Shown: in pieces, positions 25,701-34,400 of the stretch
Layout: every line of letters begins with the position of its first letter
How positions within the stretch are numbered: the stretch's first letter is position 1
DNA from: Burkholderia sp. 8Y
Lineage (GTDB): Bacteria; Pseudomonadota; Gammaproteobacteria; Burkholderiales; Burkholderiaceae
Assembly (NCBI RefSeq): GCF_902506145.1
Contig: NZ_LR733519.1
Location: 1,562,109 to 1,626,108, forward strand
Length of the DNA: 64,000 nt
Direction of reading: 5' to 3'
Notes under the pieces: generated by a model
What the model saw: the letters and a program-made list of their open reading frames with translations, nothing else
What the model was told of the DNA's origin: nothing
Databases searched by the model: none
Translations under genes and position numbers: made by a program

Positions 25701-27263
25701 ATGCCTACTGCTCCCCTACTCGACATGCAGGACATCGACATTGCCTTCGGCGGCGTGGCGGCGTTGAAGCACGCACGCCTGACCGTGGCGGCCGGCGAAG
25801 TGCACGCGCTCATCGGCCAGAACGGCGCGGGCAAGTCGACACTCATCAAGATTCTGACGGGCGCGTATCGCAAGAGCGCGGGAACGATCCGCTTCGACGG
25901 ACGCGACGTCGATTTCCGCACGCCGAAGGAAGCGCGCGAAGCGGGCATCAGCACGATCTATCAGGAGATCAATCTCGTGCCCTTCCGCTCGGTGGCCGAG
26001 AACATCTTTCTTGGCCGCGAGCCGCGCCGCTTCGGTCTGATCGACTGGAAAACGGTGCAGCGGCGCGCGAGCGAACTGCTCGAATCGTTCGGACTGCATA
26101 TCGACGTGAAGAAGCCCGTGCGCGATTATTCGACCGCGATTCAGCAGATGGTCGCACTTGCGCGAGCCGTCTCGTCCGACGCGAAGATGGTCATCATGGA
26201 CGAATCGACGTCATCGCTCGACGAGCGCGAAGTCGAGTTGCTCTTCACCGTCGTGCGCCGGTTGCGCGACGACGGGCGTGCAGTGATCTTCGTATCGCAT
26301 CGGCTGGACGAACTCTATGCGCTCTGCGACCGCGTCACCGTGATGCGCGATGGACAGACGGTCGCCGAAAGCACGATGCACGAGATGGACAAGCTCAAGC
26401 TCGTGACGACGATGCTCGGCCGCACGCTCGCCGCCGTCGTGCACGAGGACAGCGCGGTCAAGGAAGAGAATCTCGCGAAGCGCGGCGCGGTGGCGCTGAG
26501 CGCGCAGTCGCTCGCGGCGGGCGCGAAAGTCACGAACGTATCGCTCGACGTGCATGCGGGCGAAGCGGTGGGTCTCGCAGGCTTGCTTGGCTCGGGCCGC
26601 ACGGAAACCATGCGTCTTCTGTTCGGCGCGGACCGTCCTGCGCGCGGATCGCTCACGGTGAGCGGCGAGAGCGCCGCGTTCCGGTCGCCGAAGGACGCGA
26701 TCACCCGCGGCATCGCGTATCTCACCGAAGACCGCAAGGCCGAAGGCATCGTGCCGGAGCTGTCCGTGCGCGACAACCTCACGCTCGTCTGCCTGCCCGC
26801 GCTGACCAAGCGCGGCGTGGTCGATGTCGCGAAGCAGCGCGAGATCGTGGATGGCTTCATCGCGTCGCTCGGCATCAAGCTGCGTTCGCCGGACCAGCCG
26901 ATACGCGAACTCTCGGGCGGCAATCAGCAAAAGGTGCTGCTCGCGCGCTGGCTCGCGACGAATCCGCGTCTTCTGCTGCTCGACGAACCCACGCGCGGCA
27001 TCGACGTGGGCGCGAAAGCGGATGTCGCGAAGATCGTGCGCGAACTGCGCGATGCGGGCATGGCCGTGTTGTTGTCGGCGTCCGAACTGGAAGAGCTCAC
27101 TGCCGTGGCCGACCGCGCAGTCGTCATACGCGACGGCGAAACAGTAGCAGAACTAAACGGTTCGCAGATGAACGAGGCGTCAATCATGGATGCGATCGCA
27201 TACGGGTCCGGTGAAACATCGGCGCTCGCGCAAGCGACGGCCGCGCAAGGAAACGACTCATGA
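25701..27263 (+). CDS. Sugar ABC transporter ATPase, two-domain (YtfR/RbsA-type)
   Basis: A 520-residue protein with two ATP-binding cassettes, as in all CUT2 importers. The first has Walker A GQNGAGKST, an unusual signature DYSTAIQQMVALARA and Walker B VIMDESTSSLD. In the second the Walker A is replaced by GLLGSGRTE, the form usual in this family, and the signature LSGGNQQKVLLARW and Walker B LLLLDEPTRGID are intact. It energises import with the two permeases that follow. Its TGA overlaps the next ATG by four bases. There is only a fair ribosome site at the ATG. Confidence 0.93.
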   Translation: MPTAPLLDMQDIDIAFGGVAALKHARLTVAAGEVHALIGQNGAGKSTLIKILTGAYRKSAGTIRFDGRDVDFRTPKEAREAGISTIYQEINLVPFRSVAENIFLGREPRRFGLIDWKTVQRRASELLESFGLHIDVKKPVRDYSTAIQQMVALARAVSSDAKMVIMDESTSSLDEREVELLFTVVRRLRDDGRAVIFVSHRLDELYALCDRVTVMRDGQTVAESTMHEMDKLKLVTTMLGRTLAAVVHEDSAVKEENLAKRGAVALSAQSLAAGAKVTNVSLDVHAGEAVGLAGLLGSGRTETMRLLFGADRPARGSLTVSGESAAFRSPKDAITRGIAYLTEDRKAEGIVPELSVRDNLTLVCLPALTKRGVVDVAKQREIVDGFIASLGIKLRSPDQPIRELSGGNQQKVLLARWLATNPRLLLLDEPTRGIDVGAKADVAKIVRELRDAGMAVLLSASELEELTAVADRAVVIRDGETVAELNGSQMNEASIMDAIAYGSGETSALAQATAAQGNDS

Positions 27264-28267
27264 TCGACAAGACGCAACCTGCACCGCAACCGGCAGCGCC
27301 GCTCGCCGCCGACGCGCAGACTGCGCCCGCGAAGAAGCGGCGCGGCATCGCGATTCAGCGCGAGGTCGTCGTGCTCATCGCGATGATTCTGTTCAACCTG
27401 ATCTTCACGGAGCATTTCTGGTCGCTTCAGACCTTCAACGTCAATCTCACGCAGGTGGTGACGATCGTGATCGTCGGCATCGGCATGACGCTCGTCGTGG
27501 CGACGGGTGGCATCGACTTGTCCGTGGGCGCGTCGATGGCCATTGCCGGTGCGCTTGCGCCGATGCTCTTCATGAACATCGAGGGGCCGCTCGGCATCCT
27601 GCTCGCTTTCACGCTGCCCGTGCTCGCCGCCGCGTTGTGCGGCGTGTTCAACGGACTGCTCGTCACGCGGCTTCGTGTGCAGCCCATCGTCGCGACGCTC
27701 GTGCTCTTCATCGCGGGACGCGGCATCGCGCAGGTCGTCACGGATGGCAGCCTGCAGGCGTTCAACAATCCCGCGTTTCAGTGGATCGCGCTCGGCAAGG
27801 TCGCGGGCGTGCCGTTCCAGATTCTGCTGATGCTCGCGCTGGTCGCCGTCTTCACGTGGATCGTGCGCAAGACGCTCTTCGGCAAGTACCTGCTCGTGAC
27901 GGGCGGCAACGAGGACGCCGCGTATCTCTCGGGCATTCCGACGGCGCGCGTGAAGCTGATCGCGTACACCGCGTGCGCGGCGCTCGCGGGTCTCGCCGGG
28001 CTCATTTCGATCTCCGTGAATTCGTCGTCGGATGCGAACGTCGTGGGCCTCGGCGTCGAACTCGATGCCATCGCGGCCGTCGCGGTGGGCGGCACCGCGC
28101 TCACGGGCGGCAAGGCGTACATCACAGGCACGCTGATCGGCGCGCTCATCATCCAGCTATTGCGGTACACGCTGCTCGCGCACGGCATTCCGGACGCCGC
28201 CGCGCTCGTGCTGAAGGCCGCGATCATCATCGCCGCCGTCTACGTGCAGCGCCGCCGGGGCTCATGA
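27260..28267 (+). CDS. Sugar ABC transporter permease, YtfT-like
   Basis: A 335-residue CUT2 permease. A cytoplasmic Pro/Ala-rich N-terminus (about 30 residues) is followed by eight to ten membrane helices. The family motif GIGMTLVVATGGIDLSVGA and the loop GGNEDAAYLSGIPTARVKLIAY, which contacts the ATPase, are clear. ATGA overlap with the ATPase gene implies coupled translation. It pairs with the YjfF-type permease that starts one base after its stop, as in the ytfQRT-yjfF galactofuranose importer. Confidence 0.92.
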   Translation: MIDKTQPAPQPAAPLAADAQTAPAKKRRGIAIQREVVVLIAMILFNLIFTEHFWSLQTFNVNLTQVVTIVIVGIGMTLVVATGGIDLSVGASMAIAGALAPMLFMNIEGPLGILLAFTLPVLAAALCGVFNGLLVTRLRVQPIVATLVLFIAGRGIAQVVTDGSLQAFNNPAFQWIALGKVAGVPFQILLMLALVAVFTWIVRKTLFGKYLLVTGGNEDAAYLSGIPTARVKLIAYTACAALAGLAGLISISVNSSSDANVVGLGVELDAIAAVAVGGTALTGGKAYITGTLIGALIIQLLRYTLLAHGIPDAAALVLKAAIIIAAVYVQRRRGS

Positions 28268-28268
28268 C

Positions 28269-29225
28269 ATGAAGAAGAACCTTCCTATCCTCATCGCGCT
28301 GGTGGCGCTGCTCGTGCTGGGCGTCGTGCGCTACGAGCACTTCGCGTCGGCCTACAACGTCACGTCGTTCTGGCGATACAACTCGATGTTCGCGCTCATC
28401 TCCATCGGCATGGCGTTCGTCATCATCACGGGCGGGATCGATCTGTCGGTGGGCGCGGTGGCGGCGCTCGCAAGCGCGGTCGCCGCGCTCGCGAGTCCGC
28501 ATGGCGGCGTGGCCGGCGTGCTCGCCGGCTCCTTAGCAGGGCTGGCGGTGGGCGTGCTGAACGGTCTCGTCATCACGCATATGCGGATTCTGCCCTTCAT
28601 CGTCACGCTCGCGACGAGCCTCGGCGCGCACGGCCTCGCGCTGCTGCTCGGCCATAACGACGCCGTCGCCATTGCGTCGGACACGAATTTCGCCGCCTTC
28701 GGACAAGGCGATCTGTTCGGCCTGCCGATTCCCGGCATCGTGTCGCTCGTGGCGGCGGTGCTCGGCTGGATCGCGCTGCGCAGCTCGCGCTTCGGGCGCC
28801 ATGCGCTGGCTATCGGCGGCAGCGAGGAGGCATCGCGGCTGATGGGCCTGAACGTCGATCGCACGCTCGTCGCGGTCTATGCGCTGAGCGGGCTGCTGGC
28901 GGGCATCGCGGGCGCGATTCTCGCGGCGCAATTCGGCGCGGGGCAGCCCAACGAAGGCGTCGGCTGGGAGCTGTTCGCGATCTCGGCCGTCGTGCTCGGC
29001 GGCACGCGGCTGACGGGCGGCGAAGGCTCCATCGCGATGACGATTGCAGGCGTCGCGCTGCTCGGGCTCGTCTTCAATCTGCTGAACTTCGAGAACGGGC
29101 TCGGCTATATCAGTCTGTCGGCTTACTGGCAGTCGGTGATTCGCGGGCTCTTTCTGCTGCTCGTGATCGTGTTGCAGGCGCGCGTGCTGAACCGGCGCGT
29201 CGTGGCGACGAAAGTCACGCATTGA
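28269..29225 (+). CDS. Sugar ABC transporter permease, YjfF-like
   Basis: A 318-residue CUT2 permease with an uncleaved first membrane helix and the motif GMAFVIITGGIDLSVGAVAAL. The ATPase-contact loop is IGGSEEASRLMGLNVDRTLVAVY. Together with the preceding permease it completes a heterodimeric channel. It is the last gene of the operon; no obvious terminator follows before the convergent iron-permease-like gene. The ligand of the whole importer is inferred to be an aldose from YtfQ resemblance and the mutarotase gene nearby. Confidence 0.92.
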   Translation: MKKNLPILIALVALLVLGVVRYEHFASAYNVTSFWRYNSMFALISIGMAFVIITGGIDLSVGAVAALASAVAALASPHGGVAGVLAGSLAGLAVGVLNGLVITHMRILPFIVTLATSLGAHGLALLLGHNDAVAIASDTNFAAFGQGDLFGLPIPGIVSLVAAVLGWIALRSSRFGRHALAIGGSEEASRLMGLNVDRTLVAVYALSGLLAGIAGAILAAQFGAGQPNEGVGWELFAISAVVLGGTRLTGGEGSIAMTIAGVALLGLVFNLLNFENGLGYISLSAYWQSVIRGLFLLLVIVLQARVLNRRVVATKVTH

Positions 29226-29393
29226 GGTTCTCGTACTGGGGCGCAACCTTACATGCCGCCACTGGCACCGCAGGCGAAGGTTCTCGCGACGACGCTCTGA
29301 GGCGATCTCCGCGAGCGCGGCATCGTCGTCGATACGGCGCTGCCGGGACTCGAGGAAGATTGGTGACGCCGCGTACGAATCGGCGGCGGGGCG

Positions 29394-29882
29394 TCAGTTC
29401 GTCTTCGCGCGCTCCCCCGGCGACGCGCCACCCGCACCGTCGCCGCCTTCCGCTGCCAGCCGCAGATACGCCGCCGCGAGCCGGCGCAATTCCTCTTCGC
29501 TCGCATCCTCGATGCCGATCAGATGATTGCTTGCCGCGCGATGCGTCGCGAGCAGTTCATTGAGCTTCAGATGCAGCGCGACGCTGTCCTTGTTCTGGCT
29601 CTGCTGGATCAGAAACACCATCAGAAACGTGATGATGGTCGTGCCGGTATTGATAACCAGTTGCCAGCCGTCCGAGTAGTGGAAGATCGGGCCGGTCACG
29701 ACCCACGCGACGATGCTCGCCACCGCCAGCCCAAAGGCGAACGGCGAGCCCGCCCAGCGCGTGACGAGGCTCGCGAAACTGTCGAACGCGCGCATCAACG
29801 GATGCGATTTGGCATAGGCCGGGCTGGACGTATCGGGAATGGTCTCGATCTGGTCAGTCGAGGTTCGATGTTTGCTTTCCAT
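29394..29882 (-). CDS. Low-affinity iron permease-like membrane protein
   Basis: A 162-residue protein with two to three membrane helices. The core (VAWVVTGPIFHYSDGWQLV followed by INTGTTIITFLMVFLIQQSQNKDSVALHLKLNELL) matches the Pfam Iron_permease family, named after yeast Fet4. In bacteria this short form has no proven transport role. The C-terminal tail is cytoplasmic and charged. The ATG at 29882 has GGGAGG; an in-frame extension upstream has no ribosome site and overlaps the TPR gene's 3' end. It is convergent with the sugar importer and downstream of the TPR gene. Confidence 0.88.
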   Translation of the reverse strand: MESKHRTSTDQIETIPDTSSPAYAKSHPLMRAFDSFASLVTRWAGSPFAFGLAVASIVAWVVTGPIFHYSDGWQLVINTGTTIITFLMVFLIQQSQNKDSVALHLKLNELLATHRAASNHLIGIEDASEEELRRLAAAYLRLAAEGGDGAGGASPGERAKTN

Positions 29883-29964
29883 GCTTTCCTCCCTTCGTGT
29901 CAACAGGGCGCGAAGCAAGATTCGTTCCTTGCAGAAGCGTTTCGACTGACCCGGCCCAACGGCA

Positions 29965-30879
29965 TCACGCGGAGGGGTTGCGCCGGGCAACCAGCGTTTC
30001 GACGCTTGTCTGAACGCCCGGACGCGGCTGCGCTCTCGGCATCGCGAGCGCGGTGTTCAGGGCGTTTTTCGCGGCTTCGTCGTCCGGCCTCACGAATAAA
30101 GCCTGCCGCAGCGCCGCCTCCGCTTCCTGCGCACGGCCGAATGTGAGCAGCACGAACCCAAGACCGCGGCTCGCTTCGAAGAAGACAGGACGCAACTCCA
30201 GGGCCTTGCGGAATTCCGCTTCGGCGCCTGGCATGTCATAGCGGCGATGCGCGACGTTGCCCAGACCGCAGTGCGCTTCCGCCGATTGCGGATTGATGGC
30301 GAGCGCCCGGTTGAACGACGCGTCGGCCTCGGTGAGCCGGCCTGCCGCGCACAAAATATCGCCCATGGAAAGATGACCATCGATCACGCCCGGCGCCAGA
30401 TCGATGCCGCGCCGGCACGCTGTTTCCGCTTCGGGCAAGCGGTTCCGCATGAAGAGCGTCTGACCGAGCCCGATATGCGCCTGCGCGAAATCCGGCTGCG
30501 CCGCAATTGCCTCCGAAAAAGCATTCGCGGCGTCGTCGAGGCGTTGCTGTGCCTGAAACGTACAGCCGAGCGTGAACCTGGCCATCGCGAAATCCGGACG
30601 CAGCGCCAGCGCCTTCGTCAAGGTCGCCTGACTCTCTTCGATACGGCCCTGATCGAATGCGACGAGCGCAAAATTGACGAGGATCTCGGGCGACTCGGGC
30701 TGCAGCGCGAGCGCCTGCCGAAACATCTGCTCGGCTTCCGGAAGACGGCCCAAGAGGCGCAGCACGAGGCCCAGATTATTGGCTGTCGCGGCTGACTCCG
30801 GATGAAGGGCAAGCTGTTGCCGAAGAATGGCCTCGCGTTCGGTCAGGCTTATTTCATTCCAATTGATAGGTTCGTTCAT
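29965..30879 (-). CDS. Tetratricopeptide-repeat protein
   Basis: A 304-residue protein consisting of about seven TPR units of 34 residues (signature pattern like NNLGLVLRLLGRLPEAEQMFRQAL) from about residue 28 to 275, with no signal peptide and no fused catalytic domain. It should be a cytoplasmic protein-binding scaffold. The N-terminal LTEREAILRQQLALHPE looks like the capping helix. No partner is evident; the gene is flanked by the iron-permease-like gene and a 549-bp gene-free stretch. Confidence 0.88.
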   Translation of the reverse strand: MNEPINWNEISLTEREAILRQQLALHPESAATANNLGLVLRLLGRLPEAEQMFRQALALQPESPEILVNFALVAFDQGRIEESQATLTKALALRPDFAMARFTLGCTFQAQQRLDDAANAFSEAIAAQPDFAQAHIGLGQTLFMRNRLPEAETACRRGIDLAPGVIDGHLSMGDILCAAGRLTEADASFNRALAINPQSAEAHCGLGNVAHRRYDMPGAEAEFRKALELRPVFFEASRGLGFVLLTFGRAQEAEAALRQALFVRPDDEAAKNALNTALAMPRAQPRPGVQTSVETLVARRNPSA

Positions 30880-31428
30880 GAGCGTTTTTATGCAACAGAG
30901 TTGAATGCGGCGGATTGCCTTGTCGATAATGCTGATTAAGCGTCCGCGAATATGAAACGAAAATGGGCACTGTGCCGATTCATGGCGGACGCTAATGCCT
31001 CAGCCGATGAGACGCGACGACTGCGCCCCGCGATAGCCGCCTTGAGCGCGCGTGCCGTGATTTCTTTGAAAAGCGATTTGATCGACGCGTCGAAGCCGCG
31101 TTTCGCACATTGGCCGATTCGCGGAGAAAAGAACGATAACGGATTCGATTGAGTATAGTGCAAAAAAATATGTCGAATTAGAAAGCAGGCCGCAAATCAC
31201 GGCGCGAAAAACACTACTGAATTACTCCCGCGAGCGTCACACCGCCACCTGCTGTCACGAACCTTGCTAAAGCCCCCTGCGAGCGCGCACGCCGAAACAG
31301 TCGGGGACCGTTTCCATGCGAGAATCCCGGAGCCATTCCGGGCGCGCGTTTCAATCAGCGTCATCCCAAAGACATACCGTTCAACCATGCCGCTTGATCG
31401 AGAGACAAAGCGAGGAGACTCAGCGTCG
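30880..31428. other. Gene-free region with inverted repeats
   Basis: Two short overlapping frames exist on opposite strands (30952-31152 plus, 30936-31163 minus), but neither has a ribosome site, so I do not call genes. AGCGTCCGC (30939-30947) and GCGGACGCT (30985-30993) form a perfect 9-bp inverted repeat, and the loop contains a smaller palindrome GGCACTGTGCC. The region probably holds the promoters of the TPR gene and of the large kinase. Confidence 0.5.
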
Positions 31429-34400
31429 ATGACTCCCGAGAATCTGAACCCGGACCCGAGCGCCAGCAGCCTCGACCCAAGCTTTCTGCTCGGCGGCGGG
31501 GAAATGGGCGCGCTGATCCGGAGCTTCGACTGGACGCGGACCTCGCTCGGCGCCCCGGAGAACTGGCCGCAGAGCCTGAAGACGGCCATTCGGATCATGC
31601 TGACATCGCGCCAGCCGATCTGGATCGGCTGGGGCCACGAGCTTTTGTTCTTTTATAACGACGCGTACCGGTCGATCATCGGCGGCAAGCATCCGCAGGC
31701 GCTCGGACAGCCGGCTTCGGTCGTGTGGCGCGAAATCTGGAACGATATCGGACCGCTCCTCGACACGGCGCTGGCGGGCGTCGAAGGCACGTTCGTCGAG
31801 CAGAAGCTGCTGATCATGGAGCGCAACGGTTTCCCGGAAGAAACCTACTACACGTTCTCCTACAGCCCGATTCCGGACGACCGGGGCAGCGCGGGCGGCA
31901 TCATCTGCGCGAACAGCGACGACACGCAGCGCGTGCTCGGCGAACGGCAACTGACCGTGCTGCGCGAACTGGCGACTTCCGCCGCCGACGCGCGCACCTG
32001 GCGCGAGGCCAGCGAACGCTCCATGAACGCGCTGAAAAGCGCGCCGCGCGACCTGCCCTTCGCGCTGCTCTACGCGGTGGAGCCGGGCAACGAGACGGCG
32101 ACGCTCGTCGGCGCATGCGGCATCGCGCCGGGGCATCCCGCCGCGCCCGCGACCTTGCACGCCGGCAGGGACGACCCTTGGCCGTTCCAGCACGCGCTGC
32201 GCGCGAACCGCGCGGTCCTCGTGACGAACCTGCATCAGCACGTCGGTGCTTCGTTGCCGACGGGCGCATGGAAGGCCGCGCCCACGACCGCCGTCATGCT
32301 TCCCATCGCCCCGACCGGCGAGACCGGCCACGCGGGCGTGCTGATCGCGGCGCTCAATCCGTATCGCCTGTTCGACGACGGTTATCGCACGTTCATGAAC
32401 CTCGTCGCCGGGCAGATCAGCGCCGCGATCGGCTACGCCCACGCCTACGACGAGGAACGCCGCCGCGCCGAGGCGCTCGCGCAAATCGATCGCGCGAAGA
32501 CGACGTTCTTCTCCAACATCAGCCACGAGTTCAGGACGCCGCTCACGCTGATGCTCGGCCCGCTCGAAGAAATGCTCGCGGACCGCAGCCGCGTCCCGCC
32601 CGAGGACATGCGGCTCGTCGAGATCATGCATCGCAACGGCATGCGGCTGCTCACGCTCGTCAACGCGCTGCTCGACTTCTCGCGCATCGAGGCGGGGCGC
32701 ATCGAGATTCATCGCAAGCGCACGGACATTGCCGCGTTCACGGCCGAACTGGCGTCGCTGTTTCGTTCGGCGATCGAAAGCGCCGGGCTCACGCTGCGCA
32801 CCGATATCCCCGACACGCCGGTGCTTGCCGACATCGACCGCGACATGTGGGAAAAGGTCGTGATGAACCTGCTGTCGAACGCGTTCAAGTTCACGTTGGC
32901 GGGCAGTATCGAGGTCGCGCTGCGCGTGAACAGCGACGGCTGGATCGAAGCGAGCGTGTGCGATACGGGTATCGGCATTGCCGAGCACGAGCAGGCGCGC
33001 GTCTTCGAGCGGTTTCATCGCGTGGCGGGCGCGACGGGCCGCTCGGTGGAAGGCAGCGGAATCGGACTCGCGATGGTCCAGGAACTCGTCAAGCTGCACG
33101 GCGGAAGCATCCGCGTGACGAGCGGCCTCGGCGAAGGCACCTGCTTCACGGTGACGCTGCCCGCCGCGCACGAAGACGCAGCCTCGCGCGCCGACGCCCC
33201 GCGCGCCGAAGCCAGCAGCCGCGCGCGCTCCTTCGTCGATGCCGCGTTGCGCTGGACGCCGGATGCGCACACCGCCGCCGACGCCACCGCGCTCAACGCC
33301 GCCGATCTCGATTCGCCGCTCGCCGACGCAGCCGAGGCGTCGGCGCCATCGGACGCGCTGGCGGGCCGCGTGCTGGTCGTCGACGACAACGCTGATCTGC
33401 GCGAATACATGCGCCGCCTGCTTGCCGCCGCGGGCCACGACGTGAGCGTCGCCGCCGACGGTCAGGCCGGGCTCGACGCGGCGGTCGCGCTGCGGCCGGA
33501 AGTCATCGTTTCCGACGTGATGATGCCGCGCCTCGACGGCTTCGGGCTGCTGCGCGCGCTGCGCGACGACGAAGCCCTGCGCGAAACGCCGGTCGTGCTG
33601 CTGTCGGCGCGCGCGGGCGAAGAAGCGCGCGTCGGCGGCCTCGAAGCCGGCGCGGACGACTATCTGACCAAGCCCTTCTCGGCGCGAGAACTGCTGGCGC
33701 GCGTGGCGAGCAACCTGCGGCTCTCGCGCCTGCGCCGCGAAACGGAGCAGCGCCTGCGCGAAGAGTCGCGCGTGCTCGAAGTACTGAACCGCGTCGGCAC
33801 GACGGTGGCCGCCGAACTCGATCTCTCGCGCGTGGTGCAGGTCGTGACCGACGCGGCCACGGAGCTGACCGCCGCCGCCTTCGGTTCGTTCTTCTACAAC
33901 GTGCTCGACGACGAAGGCGGCAGCTACACGCTGTACGCGCTCTCCGGCGCGCCGAAGGAGAGCTTCGCGAAGTTTCCGATGCCGCGCAACACCGCCGTTT
34001 TCGGGCCGACGTTCGCCGGCCACGGCATCATGCGCTCCGACGACATCACGAAAGACCCGCGCTACGGCCACAACTCGCCGCATTTCGGCATGCCGAAGGG
34101 CCATCTTCCTGTGCGCAGCTATCTCGCCGCGCCGGTCGTCTCGCGCACGGGCGAAGTGCTCGGCGGCCTGTTCTTCGGTCATCCCGAGTTGGGCGTGTTC
34201 ACCGACCGCGCCGAGCGCATCGCGAAGGGCATCGCGGCGCAGGCGGCCATCGCCATCGACAACGCGCGGCTCTTTCAGGCCGCGCAAAACGAGATCGCCG
34301 AGCGCGCCAAGGCGCAGTCCGCGCTGCGCGATCTCAACGAAACGCTGGAGCGCCGCGTGACGGAAGTCGTGGCGGACCGCGACCGGCTGTGGGAACTGAG

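Noticed and set aside
30936..31163. A 75-codon minus-strand frame and an overlapping 66-codon plus-strand frame before the kinase
   Set aside because: Neither has a ribosome site and they overlap almost completely; the region is better read as regulatory.
31420..34287. A 955-codon open frame on the minus strand opposite the giant kinase
   Set aside because: It is a shadow of the GC-rich kinase gene: its composition is dominated by Arg, His and Ala, it has no recognisable domains, and the plus strand encodes clear, ordered kinase motifs.
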